Shown here piece by piece: positions 29,718 through 39,195 of a stretch of DNA of 64,000 bases. Position 1 is the stretch's first letter, and the number at the start of each line of letters is the position of its first letter. A program made the position numbers and the translations under genes. A model generated the notes under the pieces. It did no database searches, had not been told where the DNA came from, and saw only the letters and a program-made list of their open reading frames with translations. The DNA comes from Rheinheimera pacifica (GTDB lineage Bacteria; Pseudomonadota; Gammaproteobacteria; Enterobacterales; Alteromonadaceae), in contig NZ_JANUEM010000003.1 in assembly GCF_024809855.1 (NCBI RefSeq), forward strand, positions 186,001-250,000, read 5' to 3'.

Positions 29718-29746
29718 CTTGGATTTTTTTCTGCAGTGCCCCATAT
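29718..29746 (+). promoter_or_regulatory. Heat-shock (sigma-32) promoter of groESL
   Basis: CTTGGAT at 29718 and CCCCATAT at 29739 are 14 bases apart. The sigma-32 consensus is CTTGAAA, 13-15 bases, CCCCATnT, so the -10 is a full match. Confidence 0.75.
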
Positions 29747-29804
29747 ACCCGGCAGACAATTTAACACCCATGTTAAAACACAAAATAGCTTTAGGAGATA
29801 GAGC

Positions 29805-30095
29805 ATGAATATTCGTCCATTACATGATCGTGTCATCATCAAACGTTTAGAAGCTGAAAGCAAATCAGCTGGTGGCATAGTCTTAACGGGCGCTTCAGCG
29901 GAAAAATCTACCCGCGGTGAAGTGGTTGCGGTTGGCTTGGGCCGCGTATTAGATAACGGTGATGTTAAGCCGTTAGACGTTAAAGTTGGTGACAAGGTGC
30001 TGTTTGGTGCTTATGTAGAGCGCACAGAGAAAATTGATGGTCAGGAATATGTGATCACCAAAGAAGACAATATCTTAGGTGTAATTCTGGATTAA
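29805..30095 (+). CDS. groES: Co-chaperonin GroES
   Basis: Forms the heptameric lid of the GroEL folding chamber. It has 96 residues, beginning [14 protein letters not shown], with the mobile loop around residues 16-32 ([12 protein letters not shown]) and the end DNILGVILD. It starts after TTTAGGAG, 48 bases before groEL, and is expressed from the sigma-32-type promoter at 29718. Confidence 0.99.
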   Translation: MNIRPLHDRVIIKRLEAESKSAGGIVLTGASAEKSTRGEVVAVGLGRVLDNGDVKPLDVKVGDKVLFGAYVERTEKIDGQEYVITKEDNILGVILD

Positions 30096-30122
30096 TTTTT
30101 CCGTAAACCTTACAACGATTAA

Positions 30123-31781
<1,659 letters not shown>

Positions 31782-31807
31782 TAAAAATGTAAGTGCCTAC
31801 TTACCAG

Positions 31808-31834
31808 AAAACCCCGGCTTTATGCCGGGGTTTT
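31808..31834 (+). terminator. Terminator after groEL
   Basis: AAAACCCCGGC and GCCGGGGTTTT pair around a 5-base loop. Confidence 0.9.
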
Positions 31835-31943
31835 GCTTTTTCCGGTATTGCTTTTATTGTAACTGGCTACATTTTTATACAAAAGGCTACAGCATTCAGG
31901 TATTGATCAAGGCTATAGTTAGTCGTGTTTAGTAAACTTATTA

Positions 31944-31979
31944 CCGGCTGGTCACTCTAATCAGAGTGGTTACAGCTGG
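31944..31979. promoter_or_regulatory. Palindrome upstream of the DUF3016 gene
   Basis: CACTCTAATCAGAGTG forms a perfect 6-bp inverted repeat around AATC. Outer arms CCGGCTG / CAGCTGG extend it to an imperfect 36-base hairpin. It lies 22 bases before the start codon and could be an operator or an mRNA structure. Confidence 0.4.
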
Positions 31980-32001
31980 CTATTAGTACAGGAGACAAAC
32001 G

Positions 32002-32538
32002 ATGCGTGCAACAATATTGTTATGCAGTTTAGCTATGGTGTTTAGCACAGGTGCTGTACAGGCAGGTGAGGTTCAGATGAACTGGCAGGAGCCGGAAAAA
32101 TTCACCGATATCCGCCCGGCCAATGACAGCCGTAAAGCTTTTCGTGAAAGAGTCATTAAGAGATTTGATGGCTTTTTTAATGATATGGCCGCCCAGTTAC
32201 CTGAGGGTTATAAGTGGGAAGTTACTGTAACGGATGTCGATTTGGCCGGTGACGTAGATTATTTTATCGGCGGAAGCGGTAATGCGTTACGGGTGGTGAA
32301 AGATATTTATTCACCGGCTATCCGTTTTACCCATGTGCTGCGGGATAAACACGGTGAAGAGGTTGTCAGCGGCGAAGAGCGCCTGCGTGATATGAGCTTT
32401 ATGCAGTCATTACGCTCAGCCAATGACAACGAAGAGTTTCGCTATGAAAAGCAGATGCTGAATAACTGGTTTAGCAAAGAACTGCAGCCCAAAGTGGAGC
32501 AGTATGCGTTAGCGCTGCCCAAAGTAAGCACAAACTGA
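32002..32538 (+). CDS. Exported DUF3016 protein
   Basis: A 178-residue secreted protein. The signal peptide MRATILLCSLAMVFSTGAVQA ends near residue 22. The mature part has the DUF3016 features: WQEPEKFTDIRPANDSRKAF near the start, an VTDVDLAGDV motif in the middle, and a C-terminal helix before YALALPK. The function of the family is unknown. It starts after ACAGGAG and appears monocistronic downstream of groESL. Confidence 0.75.
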   Translation: MRATILLCSLAMVFSTGAVQAGEVQMNWQEPEKFTDIRPANDSRKAFRERVIKRFDGFFNDMAAQLPEGYKWEVTVTDVDLAGDVDYFIGGSGNALRVVKDIYSPAIRFTHVLRDKHGEEVVSGEERLRDMSFMQSLRSANDNEEFRYEKQMLNNWFSKELQPKVEQYALALPKVSTN

Positions 32539-32615
32539 GTGCGTAGCAAACCAGCTTGGTGATAATAAATACTGCTGTAACTTAAGCTGGTGTTGACCTT
32601 GCAGGCGTGCTGATT

Positions 32616-32924
32616 TTATTTTGCGACCATAGTGCGAAACTCTGCCAGCGTAGTGTGCAGTTGCTTTAGTTGCTGCACCACGCGCTGCAATGTTGCGGTA
32701 TTAAATTGCTGGCTTTGCCGCATGGCAGCAACCTGCTCAGCTGTTTCTGCCAGATAGGGCATAAAGCGGTTGCTGGATACTTTAAATAGCTTACTGTCGG
32801 CAAAAATACGCTGGTGTTTGGCATGACCTTGCTGTTGCAGGTTATCCAGCAGTGCATCAGCGTCCAGCGCTTTGCGGTACAGCTCTTTTAAGTTGTCATC
32901 GAGTTGGTTAAGTAAAGTATCCAT
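32616..32924 (-). CDS. Small helical protein, PriC-like (primosomal replication protein N'')
   Basis: A 102-residue all-helical protein. The segment FADSKLFKVSSNRFMPYL, followed by an acidic helix, resembles the N-terminal part of PriC, which helps reload DnaB at stalled forks. At 102 residues it is much shorter than E. coli PriC (175), lacking the C-terminal half. It may be a reduced PriC, a separate small family, or a chance likeness. It stands alone on the reverse strand. Confidence 0.5.
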   Translation of the reverse strand: MDTLLNQLDDNLKELYRKALDADALLDNLQQQGHAKHQRIFADSKLFKVSSNRFMPYLAETAEQVAAMRQSQQFNTATLQRVVQQLKQLHTTLAEFRTMVAK

Positions 32925-33045
32925 AATACGGCTTAGCTGAAAAAAGTGCTGCTATTATGCCATAAGCCCAGCGCAGCTTCAGCACACTTGCCGTGAAAGC
33001 CCGTTTTAACGGGTATTTTTTTCATTGCCCGTTTCTTTAGCAAAC

Positions 33046-33068
33046 GTTTTGTTATATTATCTCGTTTC
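33046..33068. promoter_or_regulatory. Zur-box-like site upstream of the MerC-like gene
   Basis: The core GTTATATTATCTC (33051-33063) matches the Zur palindrome GTTATAnTATAAC at all but two positions. TTTC follows at the right-hand flank as in the consensus. It also contains the likely -10 (TATATT) of the gene. Confidence 0.5.
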
Positions 33069-33096
33069 TTTATTTTCAGCTGCCAGAGTAAGCCAC

Positions 33097-33486
33097 GTGT
33101 TAGCAACAGTAAGAAACGTATTTGATAAAGTAGGTATTGCAGTGACGTCGCTTTGCGCCATTCACTGTATTATGCTGCCGATCATTCTGCCGGTTTTGCC
33201 GTTACTAGGCCTTAGTGTTGGCCATAATCATGCTTTTGAGCGCGTGATGTTGCTGGTTACTATCGTGCTGGGCTTTATTGCTTTGTTTATTGGTTTTCAT
33301 CGTTATCACCGCAAGCTATACCCGTTTTACTCTTTGTTTTTAGGTGTGTTTATATATTGGCAGCGGGATGTGTGGGGCCACGAATATGAACACGCAGTTT
33401 TGATCGTTGGTGCATCCCTGGTGGTGTTGGCGCATGTGATGAATATGCGGTTGTGTAATAGCTGCAAAAGCTGCCATGACCACTAG
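33097..33486 (+). CDS. MerC-domain membrane protein
   Basis: A 129-residue inner-membrane protein with four hydrophobic segments. The first holds CAIHC (residues 20-24), the metal-binding pair of the MerC family. A His-rich loop (VGHNHAFE) and the tail CNSCKSCHDH add further metal ligands. MerC carries mercury in mer operons. Chromosomal relatives without mer genes, as here, may handle zinc or another metal. I use GTG 33097; the TTG at 33025 would place the promoter inside the gene. The Zur-like box upstream supports zinc control. Confidence 0.75.
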   Translation: MLATVRNVFDKVGIAVTSLCAIHCIMLPIILPVLPLLGLSVGHNHAFERVMLLVTIVLGFIALFIGFHRYHRKLYPFYSLFLGVFIYWQRDVWGHEYEHAVLIVGASLVVLAHVMNMRLCNSCKSCHDH

Positions 33487-33501
33487 GCCAAAAACTTTAT
33501 A

Positions 33502-33527
33502 AAAAATCCCGCTGCGGCGGGATTTTT
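33502..33527. terminator. Bidirectional terminator between merC-like gene and ugpQ
   Basis: AAAAATCCCGC and GCGGGATTTTT pair around a 4-base loop and serve both converging genes. Confidence 0.85.
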
Positions 33528-33538
33528 GCGTTATAGTG

Positions 33539-34240
33539 TTAGCGTTTTTCTGCCAATCGTTGCCGGCTTCTGGCCGGGAAATTACTGAAAATACCGTCTA
33601 CGCCGTATTGTTGCAGGCGGGTAATATCGTCAGGTTGATCCACAGTGTACACATACACTTTTAAGCCGCGCGCTTTAGCATCCGTAACAAAAGTCTGGTT
33701 AATAAAGCTGACATCGCAATTTACCGAGTATGCTTGCAACTGCTGCGCAAAGGCGGAGTAATCCAGTGGCAGGCAGGCAGTAAGTGCGCCAAGTTTTAGC
33801 TCTGGCCGTGCCAGTTTAAGAGCGGCAAGTAAATGGTGGTTAAAAGATGAGATCAGCAACCGCTGGCTGTCAAACTGCAGCTCTTGCTGTGCTTTATCCA
33901 GCACGGCCAGCAGTGGCGCTACGGTGTTTTTGCCTTTTAATTCAATATTTAGCCACAGCCTGCTGTTTTGCAGTAACTGCAATACCTGCCATAGCGTTGG
34001 AATACGCTCGCCACGGCCTGCATCCAGTTGCAGCAGTTGCTCTACAGAATATTGATAGATACTGCCTGTGCCGTTAGTGGTGCGTGCTAAGTGATGATCA
34101 TGAATAACAATCAGCTCGCCCTGTACGGCGAATACATCTATTTCTATAGCGTCAGCACCCTGAGCTATGGCCTGGCTAATGGCCAACAGGGTGTTTTCCG
34201 GGTATTCACCACTGGCACCACGATGAGCAATGATTTGCAT
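33539..34240 (-). CDS. ugpQ: Glycerophosphodiester phosphodiesterase
   Basis: Hydrolyses glycerophosphodiesters from phospholipid turnover to glycerol-3-phosphate and an alcohol. A 233-residue TIM-barrel protein without a signal peptide, so cytoplasmic. The metal/catalytic motif HRGASGEYPENT opens the protein. EIDVFAVQGELIVIHDHHL follows, and the C-terminal VYTVDQPDD and GVDGIFSNFP motifs complete the family pattern. It lies downstream of psd on the same strand beyond a terminator. Confidence 0.93.
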   Translation of the reverse strand: MQIIAHRGASGEYPENTLLAISQAIAQGADAIEIDVFAVQGELIVIHDHHLARTTNGTGSIYQYSVEQLLQLDAGRGERIPTLWQVLQLLQNSRLWLNIELKGKNTVAPLLAVLDKAQQELQFDSQRLLISSFNHHLLAALKLARPELKLGALTACLPLDYSAFAQQLQAYSVNCDVSFINQTFVTDAKARGLKVYVYTVDQPDDITRLQQYGVDGIFSNFPARSRQRLAEKR

Positions 34241-34282
34241 GTTCGGTCCTGTTCAGAAGAGTTAGGGGTAAAACTAGCAGAA

Positions 34283-34391
34283 GTGAATGCAGAGTATTTT
34301 TTTCGGCGACCGTTGCAGGCCAGGATGGCCGAATCGAGCCCCCAAGGATGGGTTCACGGCGTGTTGCAGAAAAAATATACGGCGCATTCAC
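34283..34391. repeat. Intergenic inverted-repeat element between ugpQ and psd
   Basis: Arms at 34283-34304 and 34369-34391 are nearly perfect inverted repeats (GTGAATGC and GTAT-T6-C blocks on the left, mirrored on the right). The interior carries two further short palindromes, GGCCAGGATGGCC and CCCCAAGGATGGG. It looks like a small non-coding repeat family rather than ordinary spacer. Copy number cannot be seen from this window. Confidence 0.5.
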
Positions 34392-34407
34392 GTTTTCGAA
34401 GCGCCGT
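34369..34407 (-). terminator. Terminator after psd
   Basis: On the reverse strand ACGGCGC pairs with GCGCCGT and a run of six T residues follows. It shares bases with the right arm of the inverted-repeat element. Confidence 0.65.
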
Positions 34408-34422
34408 AGTTGAAGATTAGCT

Positions 34423-35283
34423 TTAAATTGCTGTATTAGCAAAAGGCGCACCCATACGGGTAACGGTACCGGGTTGCTGATCGGCTAAAAACTGTAGCTT
34501 ATTCGCTGGGAAAGCCAGCACTACTGTTGAACCCAGTTTAAAGCGACCCATCTCGGCACCTTTTTCCAGCGTAATGGCATTTTTACCATGCGCAGGATAG
34601 CTCCAGCGAAATACATTTTTACCCGCCGGTGGCGTTACCGTGCCAGCCCACACAGTTTCAATACTGGCTACTATCGTGGCGCCTACCAGCACTAAAGCCA
34701 TCTGGCCCAGTTCAGTGTCAAAAATAGTCACTACGCGCTCATTACGGGCAAATAAGTCTGGCACATTTTCTGCGGTTAACGGGTTTACCGAGAATAAATC
34801 ACCCGGTACATAAATCATCTGGCGTAAAGTGCCGGTAACAGGCATATGAATGCGGTGGTAATCTTTCGGTGCCAGGTAAATGGTGGCAAAGTCACCGCCG
34901 CTAAAAGGTTCGGCTGTGGCAATATCGCCACCCAACAACGCCTGCAAAGAATAACTGTGGTTTTTAGCTTGTACCAGCTTACCTTGCACAATCGGGCCTA
35001 ACTGGCTGACACAGCCATCTACCGGATGCGCTACGATATTGGCCTCTGTCGCCAGCGGGCGGATACCGTCTTTTAACGGCCGGGTAAAGAATTCATTAAA
35101 ACTGGCGTAGTCTTTAGCGTGCTCAAACTGAGCTTCCGCCATATTAATGCCGTAGGCTTTAATAAAGCGGTTAATTAAAAAGTGGCTGAACCAGCCCAGC
35201 TTCGCTGCGGCTAATTTGCCAACAAGGCGTGAAAGTAAATGTTTGGGCAGCAAATATTGCAGGGTAATTTTTAAATTATCCAT
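34423..35283 (-). CDS. psd: Phosphatidylserine decarboxylase proenzyme
   Basis: Makes phosphatidylethanolamine at the inner membrane. It has 286 residues. The self-cleavage site is LGST with Ser252, which becomes the pyruvoyl group of the alpha chain. The triad partners Asp89 (HPVDG) and His146 (HRIHMP) are present. It lies 18 bases downstream of rsgA on the same strand, a common gammaproteobacterial pairing. Confidence 0.97.
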   Translation of the reverse strand: MDNLKITLQYLLPKHLLSRLVGKLAAAKLGWFSHFLINRFIKAYGINMAEAQFEHAKDYASFNEFFTRPLKDGIRPLATEANIVAHPVDGCVSQLGPIVQGKLVQAKNHSYSLQALLGGDIATAEPFSGGDFATIYLAPKDYHRIHMPVTGTLRQMIYVPGDLFSVNPLTAENVPDLFARNERVVTIFDTELGQMALVLVGATIVASIETVWAGTVTPPAGKNVFRWSYPAHGKNAITLEKGAEMGRFKLGSTVVLAFPANKLQFLADQQPGTVTRMGAPFANTAI

Positions 35284-35301
35284 TATGTTCTCTGTATAAA
35301 G

Positions 35302-36336
35302 TTAAAAGTAATTCGGTTTGTCCTGCGCCATACTGGCGAGGATTTTTAGATAGCTGTCGTAGCGCTCCTGGCTGATGTCTCCGGCTTCTACTGCATGCTG
35401 AATAGCGCAGCCAGGATCGGAAATATGCTTGCAGTCACGGAATTTACAGCGCCCAAGCCAGGGAGCAAATTCAGTAAAGCCACGGGTAACTTCTTCTGCT
35501 GTTAAGTGCCACAGCGCAAATTCACGAATACCGGGTGAGTCAATTAAATCGCCGCCATCAGGCAAATGATACAGGCGTGACACTGTAGTGGTGTGCTGGC
35601 CGAGGCCTGAGTTTGCCGATACTTCCTGTGTTAATGCTTCAAGATCTGGTATTAAGTGGTTCATGAGTGACGATTTGCCCACACCAGACTGGCCAACAAA
35701 AATACTGGTACCGCTGTGCAGGTAACGGAGTAATTGCGCCATACCGACACCGCTTTTGGCGCTGACCAGTAAAAAGTTGTACCCGAGCTGTTGGTACAGT
35801 GATAGTTGCTGCTCTGTGGCAATAAACTCATCAGCGCTGAGCAAATCGGCTTTGTTAATCACCAGCAGTGGTTTAATGCCAGTTATCTCTGCCGCCACCA
35901 GATAGCGGTCAATAATATTCAGCGACAACGTAGGCAAAATAGCAGAGACGATAATCATTAAATCAATATTGGCAGCCACCGGTTTTAAGCCATCGTAAAA
36001 ATCTGGCCGTAGCAGCAAAGAACTGCGCTCTTCTACGGCATCTATCACACCATCAATGCCGCCGGTGGGCTGTAAAGCGCGGCGCCACACTACGCGATCA
36101 CCGGTAACTAAAGAAGCTACAGAGCGGCGCATATTGCAGCGCACCACTGCACCAGTTGTATCTTCAACATCAGCATGCTGGCCAAACCGGCTGAGTATCA
36201 GGCCGGTTTCTGTTGCGGCAAAGCTGCTGTCATCAACAGATTCGACACCTTTATTTTTAGGTGCACGCAACCTTTTGCTGGCATTGTCGGCAATACGTTG
36301 TTGCTGGCGCTGGGTAAGATGTTTTTTCTTTGTCAC
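35302..36336 (-). CDS. rsgA: Small ribosomal subunit biogenesis GTPase RsgA
   Basis: Circularly permuted GTPase that acts late in 30S maturation. An OB fold is followed by motifs in permuted order, NKAD first, then the P-loop GQSGVGKSS, then DSPG. The C-terminal zinc site is CKFRDCKHISDPGC. I use GTG 36336 (VTKKKHLTQRQQQRI), which matches family N termini and gives 344 residues. The longer frame to 36429 would overlap the orn promoter. It is divergent from orn. Confidence 0.95.
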   Translation of the reverse strand: MTKKKHLTQRQQQRIADNASKRLRAPKNKGVESVDDSSFAATETGLILSRFGQHADVEDTTGAVVRCNMRRSVASLVTGDRVVWRRALQPTGGIDGVIDAVEERSSLLLRPDFYDGLKPVAANIDLMIIVSAILPTLSLNIIDRYLVAAEITGIKPLLVINKADLLSADEFIATEQQLSLYQQLGYNFLLVSAKSGVGMAQLLRYLHSGTSIFVGQSGVGKSSLMNHLIPDLEALTQEVSANSGLGQHTTTVSRLYHLPDGGDLIDSPGIREFALWHLTAEEVTRGFTEFAPWLGRCKFRDCKHISDPGCAIQHAVEAGDISQERYDSYLKILASMAQDKPNYF

Positions 36337-36370
36337 TGCTGCTTTTATCGCTCTGATGTAAAGGATGCTA

Positions 36371-36398
36371 TTACTGCTAAGCTTAGGGCGTGTATGAT
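36371..36398 (+). promoter_or_regulatory. orn promoter
   Basis: TTACTG, a 16-base spacer and TATGAT, about 45 bases before the orn start. Confidence 0.5.
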
Positions 36399-36447
36399 AC
36401 CTGCAATCTGTTAATGAACAAAGCAGCAACGAGTGTAAGGGTTTTTG

Positions 36448-36999
36448 ATGAGTGTAAATGACAATAATCTGATTTGGCTTGATTTGGAAATGACGGGCCT
36501 AGAGCCAAAAACCGATGTAATTCTGGAAATGGCCACTATTGTTACCGATAGCCAGTTGAATATCCTGGCCGAAGGGCCGGTATTTGCTATTAAACAACCA
36601 GACGATGTGCTGGATAATATGAGCGCCTGGTGTGTTGAGCAACACGGTAAAAGCGGTTTAACGGCGCGTTGCCGCGCCAGCACAACCACGCTGGCAGATG
36701 CTGAACAACAAACCATCGCGTTTTTACGCCGGTATGTAGCACCAGGTAAATCGCCGATGTGTGGTAACAGCATAGGGCAGGACCGGCGCTTTCTGGCGGA
36801 GTATGCGCCAACACTGGAAGCATTTTTCCACTACCGTAATCTGGATGTCAGTACAGTAAAAGAACTTGCCCGGCGCTGGCACCCGGACGTGCTGAAAAAA
36901 GTACAAAAAGCAGGCAGCCATCTGGCGCTGGATGATATTCGTGAGTCAATTGCTGAATTAGTAACCTATCGCGAGCATTTTTTCAAATTACCGCAATAA
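36448..36999 (+). CDS. orn: Oligoribonuclease
   Basis: DEDDh 3'-5' exoribonuclease that degrades dinucleotides, including pGpG from cyclic-di-GMP breakdown. The acidic motif DLEMTGLE is at the start, and [11 protein letters not shown] supplies the catalytic His and Asp. It has 183 residues (E. coli 181). The ATG at 36448 is preferred over an overlapping TTG. It is divergent from rsgA and followed by tRNA-Gly. Confidence 0.97.
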   Translation: MSVNDNNLIWLDLEMTGLEPKTDVILEMATIVTDSQLNILAEGPVFAIKQPDDVLDNMSAWCVEQHGKSGLTARCRASTTTLADAEQQTIAFLRRYVAPGKSPMCGNSIGQDRRFLAEYAPTLEAFFHYRNLDVSTVKELARRWHPDVLKKVQKAGSHLALDDIRESIAELVTYREHFFKLPQ

Positions 37000-37004
37000 A
37001 GTGC

Positions 37005-37032
37005 TTGCATAAGCTAACTGATTTTGTAAAAT
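37005..37032 (+). promoter_or_regulatory. Promoter of tRNA-Gly
   Basis: TTGCAT, a 16-base spacer and TAAAAT, followed by a GC-rich discriminator (GCGCGCC) typical of stable-RNA promoters. Confidence 0.65.
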
Positions 37033-37065
37033 GCGCGCCATCACGACGTAACAACGTTAGTTGAT

Positions 37066-37141
37066 GCGAGTATAGCTCAGCTGGTAGAGCGCGACCTTGC
37101 CAAGGTCGAGGTCACGAGTTCGAACCTCGTTACTCGCTCCA
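37066..37141 (+). tRNA. glyV: tRNA-Gly (anticodon GCC)
   Basis: A complete 76-base cloverleaf with encoded CCA. The acceptor stem is GCGAGTA / TACTCGC with discriminator T. The D arm is GCTC / GAGC, and the anticodon loop TTGCCAA lies between GCGACC and GGTCG. The T loop is TTCGAAC. Anticodon GCC reads GGC and GGU codons. Confidence 0.97.
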
Positions 37142-37150
37142 AATTCGATG

Positions 37151-37187
37151 AAAAACCGCACCTTGCGTAAGCACTGTGCGGTTTTTT
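37151..37187 (+). terminator. Terminator after tRNA-Gly
   Basis: AAAACCGCAC and GTGCGGTTTTTT pair around a loop and end in a T run. Confidence 0.8.
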
Positions 37188-37235
37188 GTTTTCTGCGATA
37201 TAGTTAGTGCTTGTTGAACTTAACGTCTGTCTGCT

Positions 37236-37442
37236 ATGCGTGAATCGCCCTGTGTGCGCAACTGTTGCCTGGACCAGCATGATTGTTGTCTGGGATGCGG
37301 CCGGTTATTAAACGAAATTGTAGAGTGGCACAGTGCAGACAGTATACGGCGCGATACGATTCTGATTTTGGCTGCACAGCGTCTGACACAGCGCCAGCAG
37401 TTATATGTAATCAGGCATCCCGCGGCAGACCCTTCTGGATAA
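37236..37442 (+). CDS. DUF1289 small cysteine-rich protein
   Basis: A 68-residue protein with the DUF1289 pattern CVRNCCLDQHDCCLGCGR, four or more conserved cysteines likely to bind iron-sulfur or zinc. A helical WHSADSIRRD segment follows. The function is unknown. Its last 32 bases overlap the 3' end of queG on the opposite strand. Confidence 0.8.
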   Translation: MRESPCVRNCCLDQHDCCLGCGRLLNEIVEWHSADSIRRDTILILAAQRLTQRQQLYVIRHPAADPSG

Positions 37443-38544
37443 TCCTGACTAAACGCTCCGTGCTGCGCGGCAACAGTGACTCTGCCTGCCAGCCTTTACG
37501 TTTTTGCTGTGCTAACGCCCAGCGAATATGCTCTGCAACCAATTCGCTGGCATTATCAAGTTTGGCATTTAACGCCTGTACAATGTCTGCCTGATAAGGC
37601 GCATTACCCAGTGCCACAGCAATATTACGTTGCCAGCGCTCATAGCCAATACGGCGGATCGCACTGCCTTCGGTGTGGCTTAAAAACTCATATTCCTGCC
37701 AGGCAAATAAACTGAGCAGGCTTTGGCTTTGCCACTGAGGGCGGCGCTGAAAGTCGCCTTCAATGCTAAGCGGTGCTGTGCGGTTTTCCGGACAAACTAA
37801 CTGACAGTCGTCACAACCATAAATCCGGTTGCCCAGTAACGGCCGGAATTCTTCCGGAATTGCGCCTTTAAGTTCAATCGTCAGATATGAAATACAGCGG
37901 CGGGCATCTACCACATAGGGTTCAACGATGGCGCCGGTGGGGCAACTGGTAATACAGGCTACACAACTGCCGCAGCTGCCGTCATGCGGTGTATCTAGCG
38001 GTAATGGCAGATTGACCAGCAATTCACCTAAAAAAAACCAGGATCCGGCTTCCTGGTTTAGCAATAAGCTGTGTTTTCCTATCCAGCCCAGCCCAGCTTG
38101 TTGCGCCAATGGCCGCTCTAAAATGGGGGCTGAATCGGTAAATGGCCGGTAGCCCAGTTCTGCCACCTGCTGATTAATACGCTCGCCCAGTTGCTTTAAC
38201 CGGTTGCGGATCAGTTTATGGTAGTCCCGCCCCAGAGCATAGCGGCTGATATAAGCCTGAGTAGGGTCGGCCAGGTTGGTCGCAAAGCCGGCGCCTTTGG
38301 GTAAATAGTTCATCCTTACACTTAATACCCGCAATGTACCGGGTACCAGTTCTGCCGGTCTTGCCCGCAACATGCCGTGGCTGGCCATGTAATCCATTTC
38401 GCCGTGGTAGCCGGCATCCAGCCACTTTTGTAGCTGCCGTTCTGCATCAGGTAAAGAAACGCCTGTTATTCCCAACTGCGCAAAGCCCAGTTCCTGTGCC
38501 CAGCGTTTAATCTGTGATGCCAGCGCGGCATAATCTATTGTCAT
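37411..38544 (-). CDS. queG: Epoxyqueuosine reductase
   Basis: Last step of queuosine synthesis in tRNA, a cobalamin and Fe-S enzyme. It has 377 residues. Two ferredoxin-type cluster motifs are present, CGSCVACITSCPTGAI and CDDCQLVCPEN, after the catalytic region (YGRDYHK-like LGRDYHKLI). The C-terminal HEAT-like region is complete. The gene is divergent from tsaE. The nnr gene that often sits between queG and tsaE is absent. Confidence 0.96.
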   Translation of the reverse strand: MTIDYAALASQIKRWAQELGFAQLGITGVSLPDAERQLQKWLDAGYHGEMDYMASHGMLRARPAELVPGTLRVLSVRMNYLPKGAGFATNLADPTQAYISRYALGRDYHKLIRNRLKQLGERINQQVAELGYRPFTDSAPILERPLAQQAGLGWIGKHSLLLNQEAGSWFFLGELLVNLPLPLDTPHDGSCGSCVACITSCPTGAIVEPYVVDARRCISYLTIELKGAIPEEFRPLLGNRIYGCDDCQLVCPENRTAPLSIEGDFQRRPQWQSQSLLSLFAWQEYEFLSHTEGSAIRRIGYERWQRNIAVALGNAPYQADIVQALNAKLDNASELVAEHIRWALAQQKRKGWQAESLLPRSTERLVRIIQKGLPRDA

Positions 38545-38718
38545 GCAAGAAACCGGTTAAAAAACACAGTGTAATTTAGCATAAACAGCCCTGTGGCGCC
38601 TAGTTGGCTGGGAACTTGCTGTCAGCAAAGCATGTCATAGTCGCGACAAGCGGTTTTACTGGCTCAGCAGGCAATTAATTTGTTAACATGGTGCGGTTTT
38701 TGTGCGACAACAGAGAAA

Positions 38719-39195
38719 ATGCCGGTGCAGCAATTTGAAAGTGTGTTAAAGGATGAACAAGCAACATTAGCGTTAGCGTCACGGGTAGCTTTGCTGGTGT
38801 CGGGCGGGCAAACATTATTTTTGCAGGGGGAGCTGGGTGCGGGTAAAACCACTTTCAGTCGCGGCCTGCTTAATACTCTTGGCCATAAGGGCACGGTAAA
38901 AAGCCCAACTTATACTCTGGTTGAACCATACCAACTGGAAAGGTTAACGGTGTTTCATTTTGACCTGTACCGTTTGCTAGATGCTGAAGAGCTTGAGTTT
39001 ATGGGCATTCGGGATTACTTTCGCAACGACAGTTTATGCCTGATTGAATGGCCACAACAAGGCATGGGTTATTTACCTGTGGCGGATCTGGACATACACT
39101 TATTATTCGAACAAGAGCAGCGGCGGGTAAGGATAAGCGCTAATACCCCAGCCGGAGCCAAAATGCTGAATGCACTAAATAATGAAAACGAATAA
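38719..39195 (+). CDS. tsaE: tRNA threonylcarbamoyladenosine biosynthesis ATPase TsaE
   Basis: ATPase partner of TsaB and TsaD in making t6A37 on tRNAs. I use ATG 38719 (MPVQQFES); the frame opens earlier but lacks a ribosome site. It has 158 residues with Walker [14 protein letters not shown], the conserved [10 protein letters not shown] and HFDLYRL segments, and LIEWPQQG. It overlaps amiB by 14 bases at the head of the tsaE-amiB-mutL-miaA-hfq chain. Confidence 0.96.
   Translation: MPVQQFESVLKDEQATLALASRVALLVSGGQTLFLQGELGAGKTTFSRGLLNTLGHKGTVKSPTYTLVEPYQLERLTVFHFDLYRLLDAEELEFMGIRDYFRNDSLCLIEWPQQGMGYLPVADLDIHLLFEQEQRRVRISANTPAGAKMLNALNNENE

Noticed and set aside
37066..37141. Prophage or island attachment site at tRNA-Gly
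   Set aside because: No integrase gene and no repeat of the tRNA 3' end were seen in the flanking sequence.
37077..37280. Reverse 67-codon ORF over tRNA-Gly and its terminator
   Set aside because: It is the complement of the tRNA and hairpin; such ORFs recur at tRNA loci and are not genes.
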